A DNA stretch of 50,728 nucleotides from JABMMZ01 sp040386935 (GTDB lineage Bacteria; Bacteroidota; Bacteroidia; NS11-12g; UBA955): assembly GCA_040386935.1 (NCBI GenBank), contig JAZKEQ010000057.1, forward strand, positions 1 through 50,728. The letters run 5' to 3'. Below are positions 17,241 to 26,549 of this stretch, in pieces. Under the pieces are notes generated by a model. It did not search any database. It was not told the origin of the DNA and saw only the letters and a program-made list of their open reading frames with translations. The translations under genes and the position numbers were made by a program. Positions within the stretch are counted from its first letter, which is position 1, and every line of letters starts with the position of its first letter.

Positions 17241-17813
17241 CTATATCGCATCAAGGGTTTTTCTGAGATGATTGCCCTGGGCTTTGAATTGAGAAGGGGT
17301 GAGTCCAATGGTTTTTTTGAATTGAGAGGACAAATGGGCCACACTGCTATACCCCATCATGTCTGCAATTTCGCTTAAATTCATTTGATTGTAAATCAAC
17401 AACTCCTTTACTTTTTCAATTTTTTGAAGGATTACAAATTGTTCTATCGTAATACCCTCAGTACTTGAAAATAGCTTACTGAGTTGCGAATATTCTTTAT
17501 TCAACTCGTTGGCCAATATTTCCGAAAACACAAATTTGGCATCATCCATATGATGGATATGACTGATGACTATGGCTTTAATTTTTTCAATTTGTTTGGT
17601 GCGTTGGTCATCCAGCAACTCAAACCCCAAAGTGGAGAGGCTATTTTTAAGCGCGTCTAATGCTTGTACACCGGGATCCTCCGCTAAAGTTATTTCGCCT
17701 AGTTGTACTTGAAGTGGTGTAATATTGTTATCTATGAAAGCTTTTTCAACAGCAGTTATGCAACGGGGGCAAACCATATTCTTTACATATACTTTCACCG
17801 GGCAAAGATACAT
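17241..17813 (-). CDS. AraC-family regulator with N-terminal HMA metal-binding domain
   Basis: 190 residues from the ATG at 17813. A GTG at 17798 may be the real start, because homologs of this type usually begin just before the KVYVKNMVC strand and the ATG codons overlap a promoter-like box. Residues about 6-70 are an HMA-like fold with the metal motif MVCPRC. Residues about 95-185 are an AraC helix-turn-helix pair with NLSEIADMMGYSSVAHLSSQFKK and then TIGLTPSQFK. There is no signal peptide. The protein probably senses Cu(I) in the cytosol and controls the copper block around it, as it lies directly upstream of copA. Confidence 0.85.
   Translation of the reverse strand: MYLCPVKVYVKNMVCPRCITAVEKAFIDNNITPLQVQLGEITLAEDPGVQALDALKNSLSTLGFELLDDQRTKQIEKIKAIVISHIHHMDDAKFVFSEILANELNKEYSQLSKLFSSTEGITIEQFVILQKIEKVKELLIYNQMNLSEIADMMGYSSVAHLSSQFKKTIGLTPSQFKAQGNHLRKTLDAI
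17803..17810 (-). promoter_or_regulatory. TAnnTTTG -7 box at the regulator start
   Basis: The minus strand reads TATCTTTG, a match to TAnnTTTG. It lies inside codons 2-4 if the ATG at 17813 is used, but 4 nt upstream if the GTG at 17798 is used, which is the same geometry as three other genes in the window. No -33 TTG was found. Confidence 0.35.
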
Positions 17814-17894
17814 TTTTTAGAAATTTACATCATCAGAAATTCAATTGCCTATAAATCAAATAAGTAAGACTGTCTAATGGAATTATTAATATCC

Positions 17895-18353
17895 CTATTT
17901 AGACATATGGTGACTTATCTTGCGAATTGTCAAATGCAGGTAGTAATTGTATAGCAAGGATAAAACAAATCCTAAAGTCATTGCCAAAAGTAACTGATCG
18001 AAGCCCTTCATTGTGATAGTTTGTATATTTGACGGATGGCTTAAAAAGTGTGGTGCAACAAATTCAAGGATAAGTTTTTCACTTATGATGATGATGAATA
18101 CTGAGACCAAACTCATTCTAAAACCGTGGTGTATGGATGCAATAAAATTCCTATTGTGAAACAACATTTCAAATATCACCATCAGTACAATGCTTATGAT
18201 TAAAGCCGTTATTAATTTAACCAGCAGCGCCAAAAGCCAATGTGCGTCCAATAAATAAATATCCGCAATGATTATCGCTGCAAGGCAGGACAAAAAACAA
18301 ATAATTGTGGTATAAAAACTTTGTTTCCAAATATTGACATCAGTCCATTTCAT
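17895..18353 (-). CDS. Four-helix membrane protein of unknown function in the copper block
   Basis: 152 residues with about four hydrophobic helices (17-35, 40-62, 80-100, 118-140) and a polar histidine-rich tail, KISHHMSK. Between helices two and three lies FEMLFHNRNFIASIHHGFRMS. No family was recognised with confidence. It is 11 bases downstream of the Csp-type gene and probably co-transcribed with it, so a role in copper handling is an inference from position and from its several His and Met residues. Confidence 0.65.
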   Translation of the reverse strand: MKWTDVNIWKQSFYTTIICFLSCLAAIIIADIYLLDAHWLLALLVKLITALIISIVLMVIFEMLFHNRNFIASIHHGFRMSLVSVFIIIISEKLILEFVAPHFLSHPSNIQTITMKGFDQLLLAMTLGFVLSLLYNYYLHLTIRKISHHMSK

Positions 18354-18364
18354 ATATTTATTTT

Positions 18365-18694
18365 TTAATTTATTTTCACCAATGCATGCGCTTCACACAT
18401 TTCAGCACATTTTAAACAAGCTGCTGCGCAATCTTTACAACACTCATGATGGTCGGAATGTTTTAAACATTCTTCAGCACATGCGCGACACACCTTTGCA
18501 CACAATACATGAAGGTCGGTGGCATACAACGACCCCCTTGCTTCAAAACGAGCGCACATGGCACTAATATCTGCTGTATCCCTGCATATCGGCATACAAT
18601 CTTTATTGTCGGTATTTATGGAATCGGTAAAACAAATCTCGCAAGCAGTTGAGGCAGACAAGCAAGCATCAATACAAATTTCAGATGTGATCAT
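18365..18694 (-). CDS. Four-helix-bundle copper storage protein (Csp/DUF326 type)
   Basis: 109 residues with 17 cysteines spaced mostly as CxxxC or CxxC along helices (for example CIDACLSASTACEIC and CRACAEECLKH), the pattern of Csp copper storage proteins that line a four-helix bundle with Cu(I)-binding thiolates. There is no signal peptide, so it resembles cytosolic Csp3 rather than exported Csp1. It is the first gene of the copper block as transcribed. A near-consensus box (TAATCTTTG, one extra base in the spacer, 18732-18740) lies 37 nt upstream. Confidence 0.9.
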   Translation of the reverse strand: MITSEICIDACLSASTACEICFTDSINTDNKDCMPICRDTADISAMCARFEARGSLYATDLHVLCAKVCRACAEECLKHSDHHECCKDCAAACLKCAEMCEAHALVKIN

Positions 18695-18888
18695 ATTTTT
18701 AAAATTAATAGTAAATAATTTTACTATGCGACAAAGATTAGCTTCAATACTATTTTAAATATTACACAATCATTCAATAGTATTACATTAATCACATATT
18801 AATAATAAACAACCTATCAATTAAAGAATAAGTGTAATAAATATAACTTATACCAATTTTAATGTAAAGAATAAGTATTTTCAACTGT

Positions 18889-18896
18889 TACATTTG
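18889..18896 (+). promoter_or_regulatory. Possible -7 box (TACATTTG) of the hydrolase gene
   Basis: TACATTTG matches TAnnTTTG and lies 20 nt upstream of the ATG at 18917. No clear -33 TTG is present. It shares the 222-base spacer with the divergent copper block. Confidence 0.35.
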
Positions 18897-18916
18897 TATG
18901 AATAAAGAACAACACA

Positions 18917-19759
18917 ATGGAACACAATACCAAGGGTTATAATTTAACTGTACAAGTCAATAACTTTGATTTATCGTACAATGATGTAGGAGAAGGCAAA
19001 ATCACAGTCATTTTCTTACATGGCTTTCCTTTTGACAAATCAATGTGGCAACTACAAATAGATGCATTAAAATCTTCATACAGAGCTATCGCTTGTGACA
19101 TAAGGGGGTTTGGTAAATCGAAAGACGAAGAATCTGAGTTGAGCATTGATATGTTTGCTGATGATTTAATTGCATTTATGGATCACCTGGGTATTGAAAA
19201 GGCTATTATTTGTGGTTTATCTATGGGAGGTTATATTGCACTTAACGCCATACAAAAATCCCCAAACAGATTTGAGGCATTGATATTATGCGACACACAA
19301 TGTATTGCAGACACAGCCGAAGTAAAAGCCAAACGCTATGAAACCATCGCACAAATAGCTGTTAACGGTGTTACTGATTTTAATGAAGGGTTTTTAAAAG
19401 CTGTTTTCCATGAAGACACATTGAGCCATAAAAAGGAATTGGTTGAAAAACTGCGAAGTGTTGTATTTACTAATTCTCAACGCATTATCACTGCCGGACT
19501 CATAGCGCTTGCCGAAAGGAAAGAAACCTGTTTATTACTCAATAAAATTGCTGTTTCTACATTGATTATATGCGGAAGAGAGGATGGCATAACACCGCTT
19601 ATTCAATCAATCAATATGCAAACCAGTATCAAGGGCTCACAACTTAAGATTATTGATTTAGCAGGGCATGTATCTAATATTGAACAACCAACGGAATTCA
19701 ACAAACATCTGCTCTATTTCGTTTCGACAATAAGGAGCGGTGGAGCGAATGAAAGTTGA
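18917..19759 (+). CDS. Alpha/beta-hydrolase fold protein
   Basis: 280 residues. The oxyanion-hole region is VIFLHGFPFDKSMW, the nucleophile elbow is GLSMGGY with the catalytic Ser near 105, the acid lies in GREDGITP, and the catalytic His in GHVSNIEQP. The order and spacing match the small esterase / 3-oxoadipate enol-lactonase-like group. There is no signal peptide, so it is cytosolic. The substrate cannot be read from sequence. It is divergent from the copper block and stands alone. Confidence 0.88.
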   Translation: MEHNTKGYNLTVQVNNFDLSYNDVGEGKITVIFLHGFPFDKSMWQLQIDALKSSYRAIACDIRGFGKSKDEESELSIDMFADDLIAFMDHLGIEKAIICGLSMGGYIALNAIQKSPNRFEALILCDTQCIADTAEVKAKRYETIAQIAVNGVTDFNEGFLKAVFHEDTLSHKKELVEKLRSVVFTNSQRIITAGLIALAERKETCLLLNKIAVSTLIICGREDGITPLIQSINMQTSIKGSQLKIIDLAGHVSNIEQPTEFNKHLLYFVSTIRSGGANES

Positions 19760-20069
19760 TGTTATATTTAATCCATCAGAAATTGTCCATCATGCGCTTA
19801 AACCTATTAACAATGGATGTTGCTACCTCTAACACAACTACCTGATAGACCATCACCCCTATTATTTGAACCCCAAATAAATCAAAATGTATATCAGTCA
19901 ACCATTCACTATCATTAATTAACCCTCTTACTGTATCAATAAAAAAACAAAACGGAGAATTGATAAATCAATAATTATAGTATGCTTCATTTAAAATAGC
20001 ATAGGATCTTAATCTCAAGTATCCGAATTGCTCTTTTAAGAAACAGTTTAGAAACAACTTACCTACTCC
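19760..20069. other. Intergenic region, nothing recognised
   Basis: 310 bases between convergent genes (hydrolase and giant surface protein). No ORF, hairpin with T-run or repeat was recognised. Transcription ends of both genes should lie here. Confidence 0.5.
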
Positions 20070-23000
20070 TTACTGAATGATCCATTTAAAACGATAGGTT
20101 GTATTATCAATAGTAACTGACACGATATAAACACCCGAAGTTAAATTCGTTTCAATGGCATTGTTGATTTGATGATACTCAGAGTACACCAATTGACCTG
20201 CCAGATTTCTGATTTCAATATCACGGGCATCATTGTCCAGTCCATTGATGTAAAACATGGATTGATTGGAAGGATTCGGATAAATAACCAATTGCAATGG
20301 TGATTCATTCACTACAACTTCAACTTTTGAATAACCCACTTCACCACTTTTATCAGTTTGCTTTAAACGGTAGTAAGAAACTCCGGAATACGGCTTCAAA
20401 TCTTTTGTTGAATAGGTAATTAAATCATTGCTATTACCTGCGCTTTTGATTTGTTCAACAAATTCAAAATTAATCCCGTCACGGCTTCTTTCAACAGTAA
20501 AGAAATCATTATTGATTTCACTGGTTGTCTGCCATACCAATTCCACTTCTATTGATTTGTTGAGTTTGGCGGTAAAGTTCAGTAAAGTTACCGGCAAAAT
20601 ATTAATACCACTCAGCGAACCGAATGTAAAAGGACTAAAACTGTTGATTGTATTAGATGTTACATTACCGGGTGTTGAAGTTGTGATAGCGCTCTGTCCC
20701 TTATTTTCCCATGCACTGCCATTCCATCGGGCAACCACCAGATCGGGTGTATAATAATTGATGCCGCTCAAGAAGTTTTCCCAGAACAGTTGAATTTTGA
20801 TATTAGAAGTTCCCACAGTTCTGTCGCATGTCCAGTATTCTTTCTTACTTACATTGTTCAATACAGGTGTAGGTGAAGCTGCCATGGTTAAGGTATCTGT
20901 ATAAGGTGTATTAAAGTATTGCGCTGTGAATGCATCAGTAATAGATGCCGGTGCTTCAATCCCTAAACGGGCCCATTTAGTGCCTTTTCCTAATGGAAAG
21001 ATAAAGGAATCATTGCCCACTTTTTTCATAGGGCCGCTTACAAAACTATTGGCATTTCCTGCTGTAGAAGTTCCATCATCTTCGACAGTCAGAATATTGG
21101 TTGCTGTTGTTACAATTATTCCATTGGTCATCGTTAGATCACCTGTTATTGATATTGGCAAAGAGAGAGTCGTTGTTGTATTTGTTTTATCCTGTTCAAA
21201 ATCACCAAATACTACTGAAGAAGCAGCACCACTAATAGTAGAAGCAGATGTGCCGGTAAATATCACCGGTCGTCCATCTCCTGTAAAAACACCATCCACT
21301 ATAAAGTTTTGTTTAATATATATCCCTCTGTTGATGGTTAAACTGCCGGTACTTTCAATTTTCAAGTGATTGAATGTATTGACCCCCAATCCATTAATTT
21401 CAGCGGCTGCACCATCAAATCTAAACGTTGATGTTTGACCATCAAGTACGCCATTATTCAGCATCGATCCTGACAACAAATGGCTCGTGCCTGATCCACC
21501 ATTGAAAGTAGCACCTGAAGCAATGCTCAATTCATCCGGAATGGTCCATGAATTTGGCGGTGTAACACCTGCGGCATTTGTATTCGTTATTTTAACAATA
21601 TTAAAAACAGGATTAATATCCACTATGGTGATAGCGCCTGTTCCTGCAAACTCTACTTCACCTGTACTTATAAATGAAGTTCCATCGAGTGTTATGGTAG
21701 CGCTCGAAGAATAAGGTGCACCAGGAGTAAATTTCAATTTTCCACTACTGGTTACAGTGCCATTGTTTGTGAAATTGCCGTAAAATGTATGGGTTAATGG
21801 TCCGCCATTGAATGTAGCACCTGAGGCTACGTTAAATGCTACAAAAACAAACCAAGGCACTGAAGCTGTAACACCTGCTGTATTATTGATATTCACTGTG
21901 GCATAAGCCGGTGAACTGGTAGAGTTAATAATTGGTGAAACACTGCCGTTAAAATTAATGATACCTGTAGATGAACTCGTAATAGAGTTGATTAACTGAA
22001 TGGTTTGTACTCTTGTACCTGTAAATGTTGAAGTACCGTTACTTGTTAAACTTCCTTTGTTTGTAAAATCACCATCGAGACTTGCATTGTTGCTACCGAA
22101 GTCAAGCGACCCTGTACTTTCAATATAGAAATCACCGGCCATAGACACACTTCCTGAGCTTACTGTATAAGATCCGGTAACGATGTATAAACTATATAAA
22201 GTACTGGTACCTGTAAATGTTTTGGTGGTGCCATTCAAAATCAAGGTGCTGGTGCCCGGAGTATAAGTACCATTGTTGACATAATTGCCATACAGAGTGG
22301 TTGAATTAATTCCCGGATTATAGGTAGCACCTGAATTAATTGTAAGATTTCCATTGATTTGAATATTTCCGATAAGTGATTTTGCCAGACTGCCACCATT
22401 CGTCAACAACAAATTCCCATAATTGACTTTGCGAATGGTTTGAGCGATGGTGCCATTATAGTTAACGTTACTTGACACATTTAATACGTTACTAATAAAA
22501 TTATCAGGGAAATTATTGGCCCCTCCTACCTTAAGGGTAGCGCCTGAACCAATAGTAAAAACACCTCCATCACTTGAACGATTGGCCATAAATGTATCCA
22601 ATGCTAAAGTACCGGCAGTGATGGTCAAAGTTGAATTGATCACAAGATTTTGTGTCAGTGTTAATTCACCTGAAACTTTATCTACAATGAGATTGGAAAA
22701 CGTTGTACCATTAACGGTTTGGTTACCGGTACCATTAAATCGCGTTGTTCCATTTTCACTGATGAAATTACCGTTTTTCAACCAATTCCCTCCTATTTTA
22801 ATGGTCGCAGCCTGGTTATAAAAAAATGTTGATGTGCCGATTGTAATATTACCGGCTACTGTTAGTGTATCGAATATAACAACTTCACCACCTGTGTTTG
22901 TTGTGAGGTTGCCTAACACTCTCGTTGGCGAATTAAATGATGCACGTTCAGTAGATTTTGAAATGGTGAGATTGTTATACGTAACGGGTGCTACTTTTTG

Positions 23001-26000
23001 AGCACCTCCTCCTGAGTAAACAACTGTACCTGTACCTGCTGTAAACGAGCCCCCTACATAATTATAGTTACCATTAAGATTTAATGTACCGTTCCCTGTA
23101 AAGTCTACCGCTCCGGTTGCTGTTTGATCGAAATCATTGCTTACGGTTACTGTACCTGTTCCTATTTTGAGTGTGATATCATGTCCTGAAACACTATCAC
23201 TCAACAATAAATTAGTGCCTATATTTAAACTACCTGAAGCCACATCAATAATGTGTGATCGCGAAGTTGCCCATTTGCCTTTGGCGCTACCCTCTGTTCT
23301 AAGCGAGCCACCGTTAATTGTCAATGTAGAGGCCTTCACACTTCCAAAACGCAGTAAACTGATTTGTTCAGATGTTGTGATAATTGGTTGGTTAACAAAT
23401 AATGTATCACCAATATAAGCGGCATCAGTAACTGTGGGTACACGATTGGCCATAGAGGTTCCTGATATTGTAGTCCAATTGGCTGCATTGTTCCATGCAG
23501 AACTTACAGTACCATTCCATCTCACAGTGTTTCTAATACCGGAACTGGTAAACCTACCTCCCAATGCGGTGATTCCGCTTTGTTCTAAATAATTAGCACC
23601 TGTATCTCTTGCAACAAAACCAATACTGTCCCAAGTGATACCTGAATTGTATTTGTATATTGCCAAATAAGGTTCTGAAAAAGCATTTAACTCATTATTT
23701 TCGTAGTGAAAACGCAATTTAGCACTGGTATATGTACCCGAAGGAACAGAGATGATGTACTCTCTCAAAACGCATTCAGCAGTTGGATCAAAGTCAGCAA
23801 TAGCGCCCAATTTTGATGTAACTGTTACCGATGTAATACCTGATGGATTTGTAAAAGTAATCAGATTGTTTGGTCCTTCGAAAGAATAGGCTGTACCATT
23901 TGTAAACGAATGGCTATGAATAACAGTACCAATGATGATACCATTACCTGTGCGTCCGCTAGTGGTAGTGATGGCGTATACTCCTGTTGCAATATTGCCT
24001 GTTGTCATCACAATATCAGTTGCAGAAACGTTATTGGCCAGTGTTACTCTAATTGCAGCTGTTGATTTGTTTACCGTAAGTGTTCTGAATGTAGTGGCGC
24101 CTGTTATTGTTGCTGCATTAATCCCTCTTAATTGAATATCTGATGTAGCTGCAGTAAAAGTTCCATTATTGTTCCAGTGTCTGTAAAGTGAAAACACATA
24201 AGAAGAACCGTTAAAAGTGGTCCCTGTTTTAATTGTAAAATCGTTATTCACTGTTACAGCACCTAAAGGTGTTTTAGTATTACCATTTGACACTTCCAGA
24301 TTGTGATAAGTGGCACTTACAACATTTTGTGCGCCTGTACTATTATATACAATTGTATTGGGTACAAGAGTCGTAACATCGAGTGTTCCGGTTTTTGTAA
24401 ATGTGTTGGCAATACCCAGTATAGCGCTACTTCCCATGGTCAATGTTCTGGAAGCATTAATTGTCACATTATACAGATTCGCTGTTCCTGAAAAACTACT
24501 GACGCCATTGAAAGTTGCAGTTCCGGCACTTGCTGTAAATGACCCTGAGATTGCTACAGAAAGGTTGGCTAACACTGTAAAATCGATTGCAGTTGTTATA
24601 CTTCCTTCAATACTTAACGTATAAAATGTGGTTGTGCTACTTCCATTCAATACTTTTGATGCACCGTTCATGGTGATTACGCCACCCGAAGCAGCAAATG
24701 TGCCGTTATTTGTTAAGTTACCATAAATATTGATATTGGCAGCTGTTGTAACACTTCCTGAAATCACAAGATTTGCAAATTCAAAACCGTTTCCTGATAT
24801 TGTTTTAGATGCACCGGTCATTGTCACACTACCACCTGAAGCATGTGTAAATGCTCCGGGAGCTGATGTTGCAAGATTGCCGGATACATTGATAGCAGTA
24901 CTACCTGACGCTGTGATACCTGTGGCAGATAATGTTAAATTAGAAAAATTATTTGTACCTGATCCACTTAAAATAGAAGTAACACCGGTAAAGGTAACTG
25001 TAGAGGTGCTGCCCGTAAATGTACCATTATTGATCCAGTTTGATTTGAAAGTATGAGAAAAGGACGATCCATTAAACGTACAACCTGAACCGATAGTAAC
25101 TTCTTTATTAACCGTTATATTTTGACCTGCAGTGCAAGCCACCGCAGTACCGGCACCAACCGACATCGTAAAATTACCGGCTATAGTAAATGCCGTTGCA
25201 GGCAATGTTTTAGTGACAGAACCACTGCTGCTGCTGAGCGTTAAATTACCATAAGGAGCGGCTATTACTGTTTGAGCAGCGCCACTGTATTCAACTGTAC
25301 TTGTTGAAGCAAAACTGAGGGTGCTGTAGTTGGCCGGAAAACTATTGGTTCCACCTATTTTCAATTGAGCACCAACGGCTATGGTGAATTCACCACCTGA
25401 TGAAGATCTGGCTGCAGTAAAAGTACTTAAATCAAAAATACCTGCATCAATGTATATTTTACCTGAAGCGGCATTAGATGAATTTAATCCAGGTAAATTT
25501 CCGGACAAAGATTTGGTTGAACCGCCACTGATTCTCAGTATACCATAAGTCAATGCATTACTTACTGTTTGAGCGGTACTGGAAGATGCGTAATTGACGG
25601 TACTTGTTCCATTCAATGTTTTTGTACCTGAAATGGTATAGTTGCCGGCAAAAGTAGATGCATAAACAAACAATATTCCGGTAGAGTTAACAGTAAGGGC
25701 ACCGGCACCCGACACAACATAGCTTGCAGGATTTAATGCTCCACTGACAGTAAGTGTTGTACCTACACTTATATTACTTGCAAGTGTGAGTGTGCTACTT
25801 GAATTGATTGTCAAAACTTTAAAAGTGGTAGCACCGGTAAGTGATTGAGCTGTACCTGTAAAGGTTACTTTAACATTATTGCCTGAAGCTGTAAATGTAC
25901 CTGAATTGGTCCAGTTGCCTTTAACAGTAATTGTTTGATTATTGGTGTTTTCAAGAATAGTCCCATTGCTGTTAATGACTACATCACCAAAAACGTTTAA

Positions 26001-26273
26001 ATTTTTAGCAATTGTGAGTGTTGCAGTTACAGAACCTCCTACTGTCAGATTTTTACAGGATGATGTAGAGGTTAATCTGGGTTGAAAAGAACCGGTGAAG
26101 TTGGCATCGCCAATAATAGCATCAACGGTTGAGCTTGGCACGCCTGCCGTCCAGTTTGAAGCTGTTTTCCAAGAGGTGCTGGTTGTGCCTTTCCATGATG
26201 TTTGGGCACTTGCTGCTGAGGTAAGCATTATGAAGGTAAAGCATAATGCTATTTTGAATAATAGTTTAAGCAT
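20070..26273 (-). CDS. Giant repetitive T9SS-secreted surface protein
   Basis: 2067 residues. The signal peptide (ending ASAQ) is followed by TSWKGTTSTSWKTASNWTAG, a segment seen at the start of many G8/beta-solenoid-like secreted proteins; a second copy (WNGTVSSAWNNAANWTT) appears near residue 930. Most of the body is degenerate repeats of about 35-60 residues around NNGTFTASG, ITMNGASKVLNG and TTFYTLSI, rich in Thr, Ser, Gly and Asn, suggesting a long beta-solenoid. The C-terminus has a fibronectin-like segment (VELVWQTTSEINNDFFTVER) and a type A sorting domain (VIYPNPSNQS, IEIRNLAGQLVYSE, SGVYIVSV). It is probably a cell-surface adhesin or matrix protein; the binding partner is unknown. 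Confidence 0.88.
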   Translation of the reverse strand: MLKLLFKIALCFTFIMLTSAASAQTSWKGTTSTSWKTASNWTAGVPSSTVDAIIGDANFTGSFQPRLTSTSSCKNLTVGGSVTATLTIAKNLNVFGDVVINSNGTILENTNNQTITVKGNWTNSGTFTASGNNVKVTFTGTAQSLTGATTFKVLTINSSSTLTLASNISVGTTLTVSGALNPASYVVSGAGALTVNSTGILFVYASTFAGNYTISGTKTLNGTSTVNYASSSTAQTVSNALTYGILRISGGSTKSLSGNLPGLNSSNAASGKIYIDAGIFDLSTFTAARSSSGGEFTIAVGAQLKIGGTNSFPANYSTLSFASTSTVEYSGAAQTVIAAPYGNLTLSSSSGSVTKTLPATAFTIAGNFTMSVGAGTAVACTAGQNITVNKEVTIGSGCTFNGSSFSHTFKSNWINNGTFTGSTSTVTFTGVTSILSGSGTNNFSNLTLSATGITASGSTAINVSGNLATSAPGAFTHASGGSVTMTGASKTISGNGFEFANLVISGSVTTAANINIYGNLTNNGTFAASGGVITMNGASKVLNGSSTTTFYTLSIEGSITTAIDFTVLANLSVAISGSFTASAGTATFNGVSSFSGTANLYNVTINASRTLTMGSSAILGIANTFTKTGTLDVTTLVPNTIVYNSTGAQNVVSATYHNLEVSNGNTKTPLGAVTVNNDFTIKTGTTFNGSSYVFSLYRHWNNNGTFTAATSDIQLRGINAATITGATTFRTLTVNKSTAAIRVTLANNVSATDIVMTTGNIATGVYAITTTSGRTGNGIIIGTVIHSHSFTNGTAYSFEGPNNLITFTNPSGITSVTVTSKLGAIADFDPTAECVLREYIISVPSGTYTSAKLRFHYENNELNAFSEPYLAIYKYNSGITWDSIGFVARDTGANYLEQSGITALGGRFTSSGIRNTVRWNGTVSSAWNNAANWTTISGTSMANRVPTVTDAAYIGDTLFVNQPIITTSEQISLLRFGSVKASTLTINGGSLRTEGSAKGKWATSRSHIIDVASGSLNIGTNLLLSDSVSGHDITLKIGTGTVTVSNDFDQTATGAVDFTGNGTLNLNGNYNYVGGSFTAGTGTVVYSGGGAQKVAPVTYNNLTISKSTERASFNSPTRVLGNLTTNTGGEVVIFDTLTVAGNITIGTSTFFYNQAATIKIGGNWLKNGNFISENGTTRFNGTGNQTVNGTTFSNLIVDKVSGELTLTQNLVINSTLTITAGTLALDTFMANRSSDGGVFTIGSGATLKVGGANNFPDNFISNVLNVSSNVNYNGTIAQTIRKVNYGNLLLTNGGSLAKSLIGNIQINGNLTINSGATYNPGINSTTLYGNYVNNGTYTPGTSTLILNGTTKTFTGTSTLYSLYIVTGSYTVSSGSVSMAGDFYIESTGSLDFGSNNASLDGDFTNKGSLTSNGTSTFTGTRVQTIQLINSITSSSTGIINFNGSVSPIINSTSSPAYATVNINNTAGVTASVPWFVFVAFNVASGATFNGGPLTHTFYGNFTNNGTVTSSGKLKFTPGAPYSSSATITLDGTSFISTGEVEFAGTGAITIVDINPVFNIVKITNTNAAGVTPPNSWTIPDELSIASGATFNGGSGTSHLLSGSMLNNGVLDGQTSTFRFDGAAAEINGLGVNTFNHLKIESTGSLTINRGIYIKQNFIVDGVFTGDGRPVIFTGTSASTISGAASSVVFGDFEQDKTNTTTTLSLPISITGDLTMTNGIIVTTATNILTVEDDGTSTAGNANSFVSGPMKKVGNDSFIFPLGKGTKWARLGIEAPASITDAFTAQYFNTPYTDTLTMAASPTPVLNNVSKKEYWTCDRTVGTSNIKIQLFWENFLSGINYYTPDLVVARWNGSAWENKGQSAITTSTPGNVTSNTINSFSPFTFGSLSGINILPVTLLNFTAKLNKSIEVELVWQTTSEINNDFFTVERSRDGINFEFVEQIKSAGNSNDLITYSTKDLKPYSGVSYYRLKQTDKSGEVGYSKVEVVVNESPLQLVIYPNPSNQSMFYINGLDNDARDIEIRNLAGQLVYSEYHQINNAIETNLTSGVYIVSVTIDNTTYRFKWIIQ

Positions 26274-26460
26274 ATAGTTTTTTCAAGCCCGACAACAAAT
26301 TGTTCAGCTAAAGCAGTAAACAACTGAATCAACAGAGCAATTTGCTGTGAAGGCTTAATAGTTAGTTTTTAGTTTATGTCTTTTATTTATATAAAAAAAG
26401 CCATGTTGCTGTATGTGGGTGACATTTTTAAAGCTGTATTAAATAAAAATTATCACCTTA

Positions 26461-26483
26461 CAAAAGTATCTTGAACAAATATA
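26461..26483 (-). promoter_or_regulatory. Two tandem -7-like boxes upstream of the giant gene
   Basis: The minus strand has TACTTTTG (26461-26468) and TATATTTG (26476-26483), both fitting TAnnTTTG. They would give 5' leaders of roughly 180-200 nt for the surface protein gene. No -33 TTG is seen for either, and the region is AT-rich, so chance matches are possible. Confidence 0.3.
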
Positions 26484-26549
26484 ATATAATGTAATTGAAA
26501 AAATGAAATTTTGTAGTTGAATTTATGACAGTAAAACTACTATCTTTCG

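Noticed and set aside
20070..26273. Possible CRISPR-like or tandem DNA repeat array
   Set aside because: Similarity between units is at protein level and degenerate; there are no identical repeats with constant-length spacers.
20428..26277. Many plus-strand ORFs of 60-147 codons opposite the giant surface gene
   Set aside because: They are antisense shadows of the Thr/Ser/Gly-rich repeats; their translations are low-complexity Pro/Val/Leu strings without domain signals, and the minus-strand frame is continuous with signal peptide and sorting domain.
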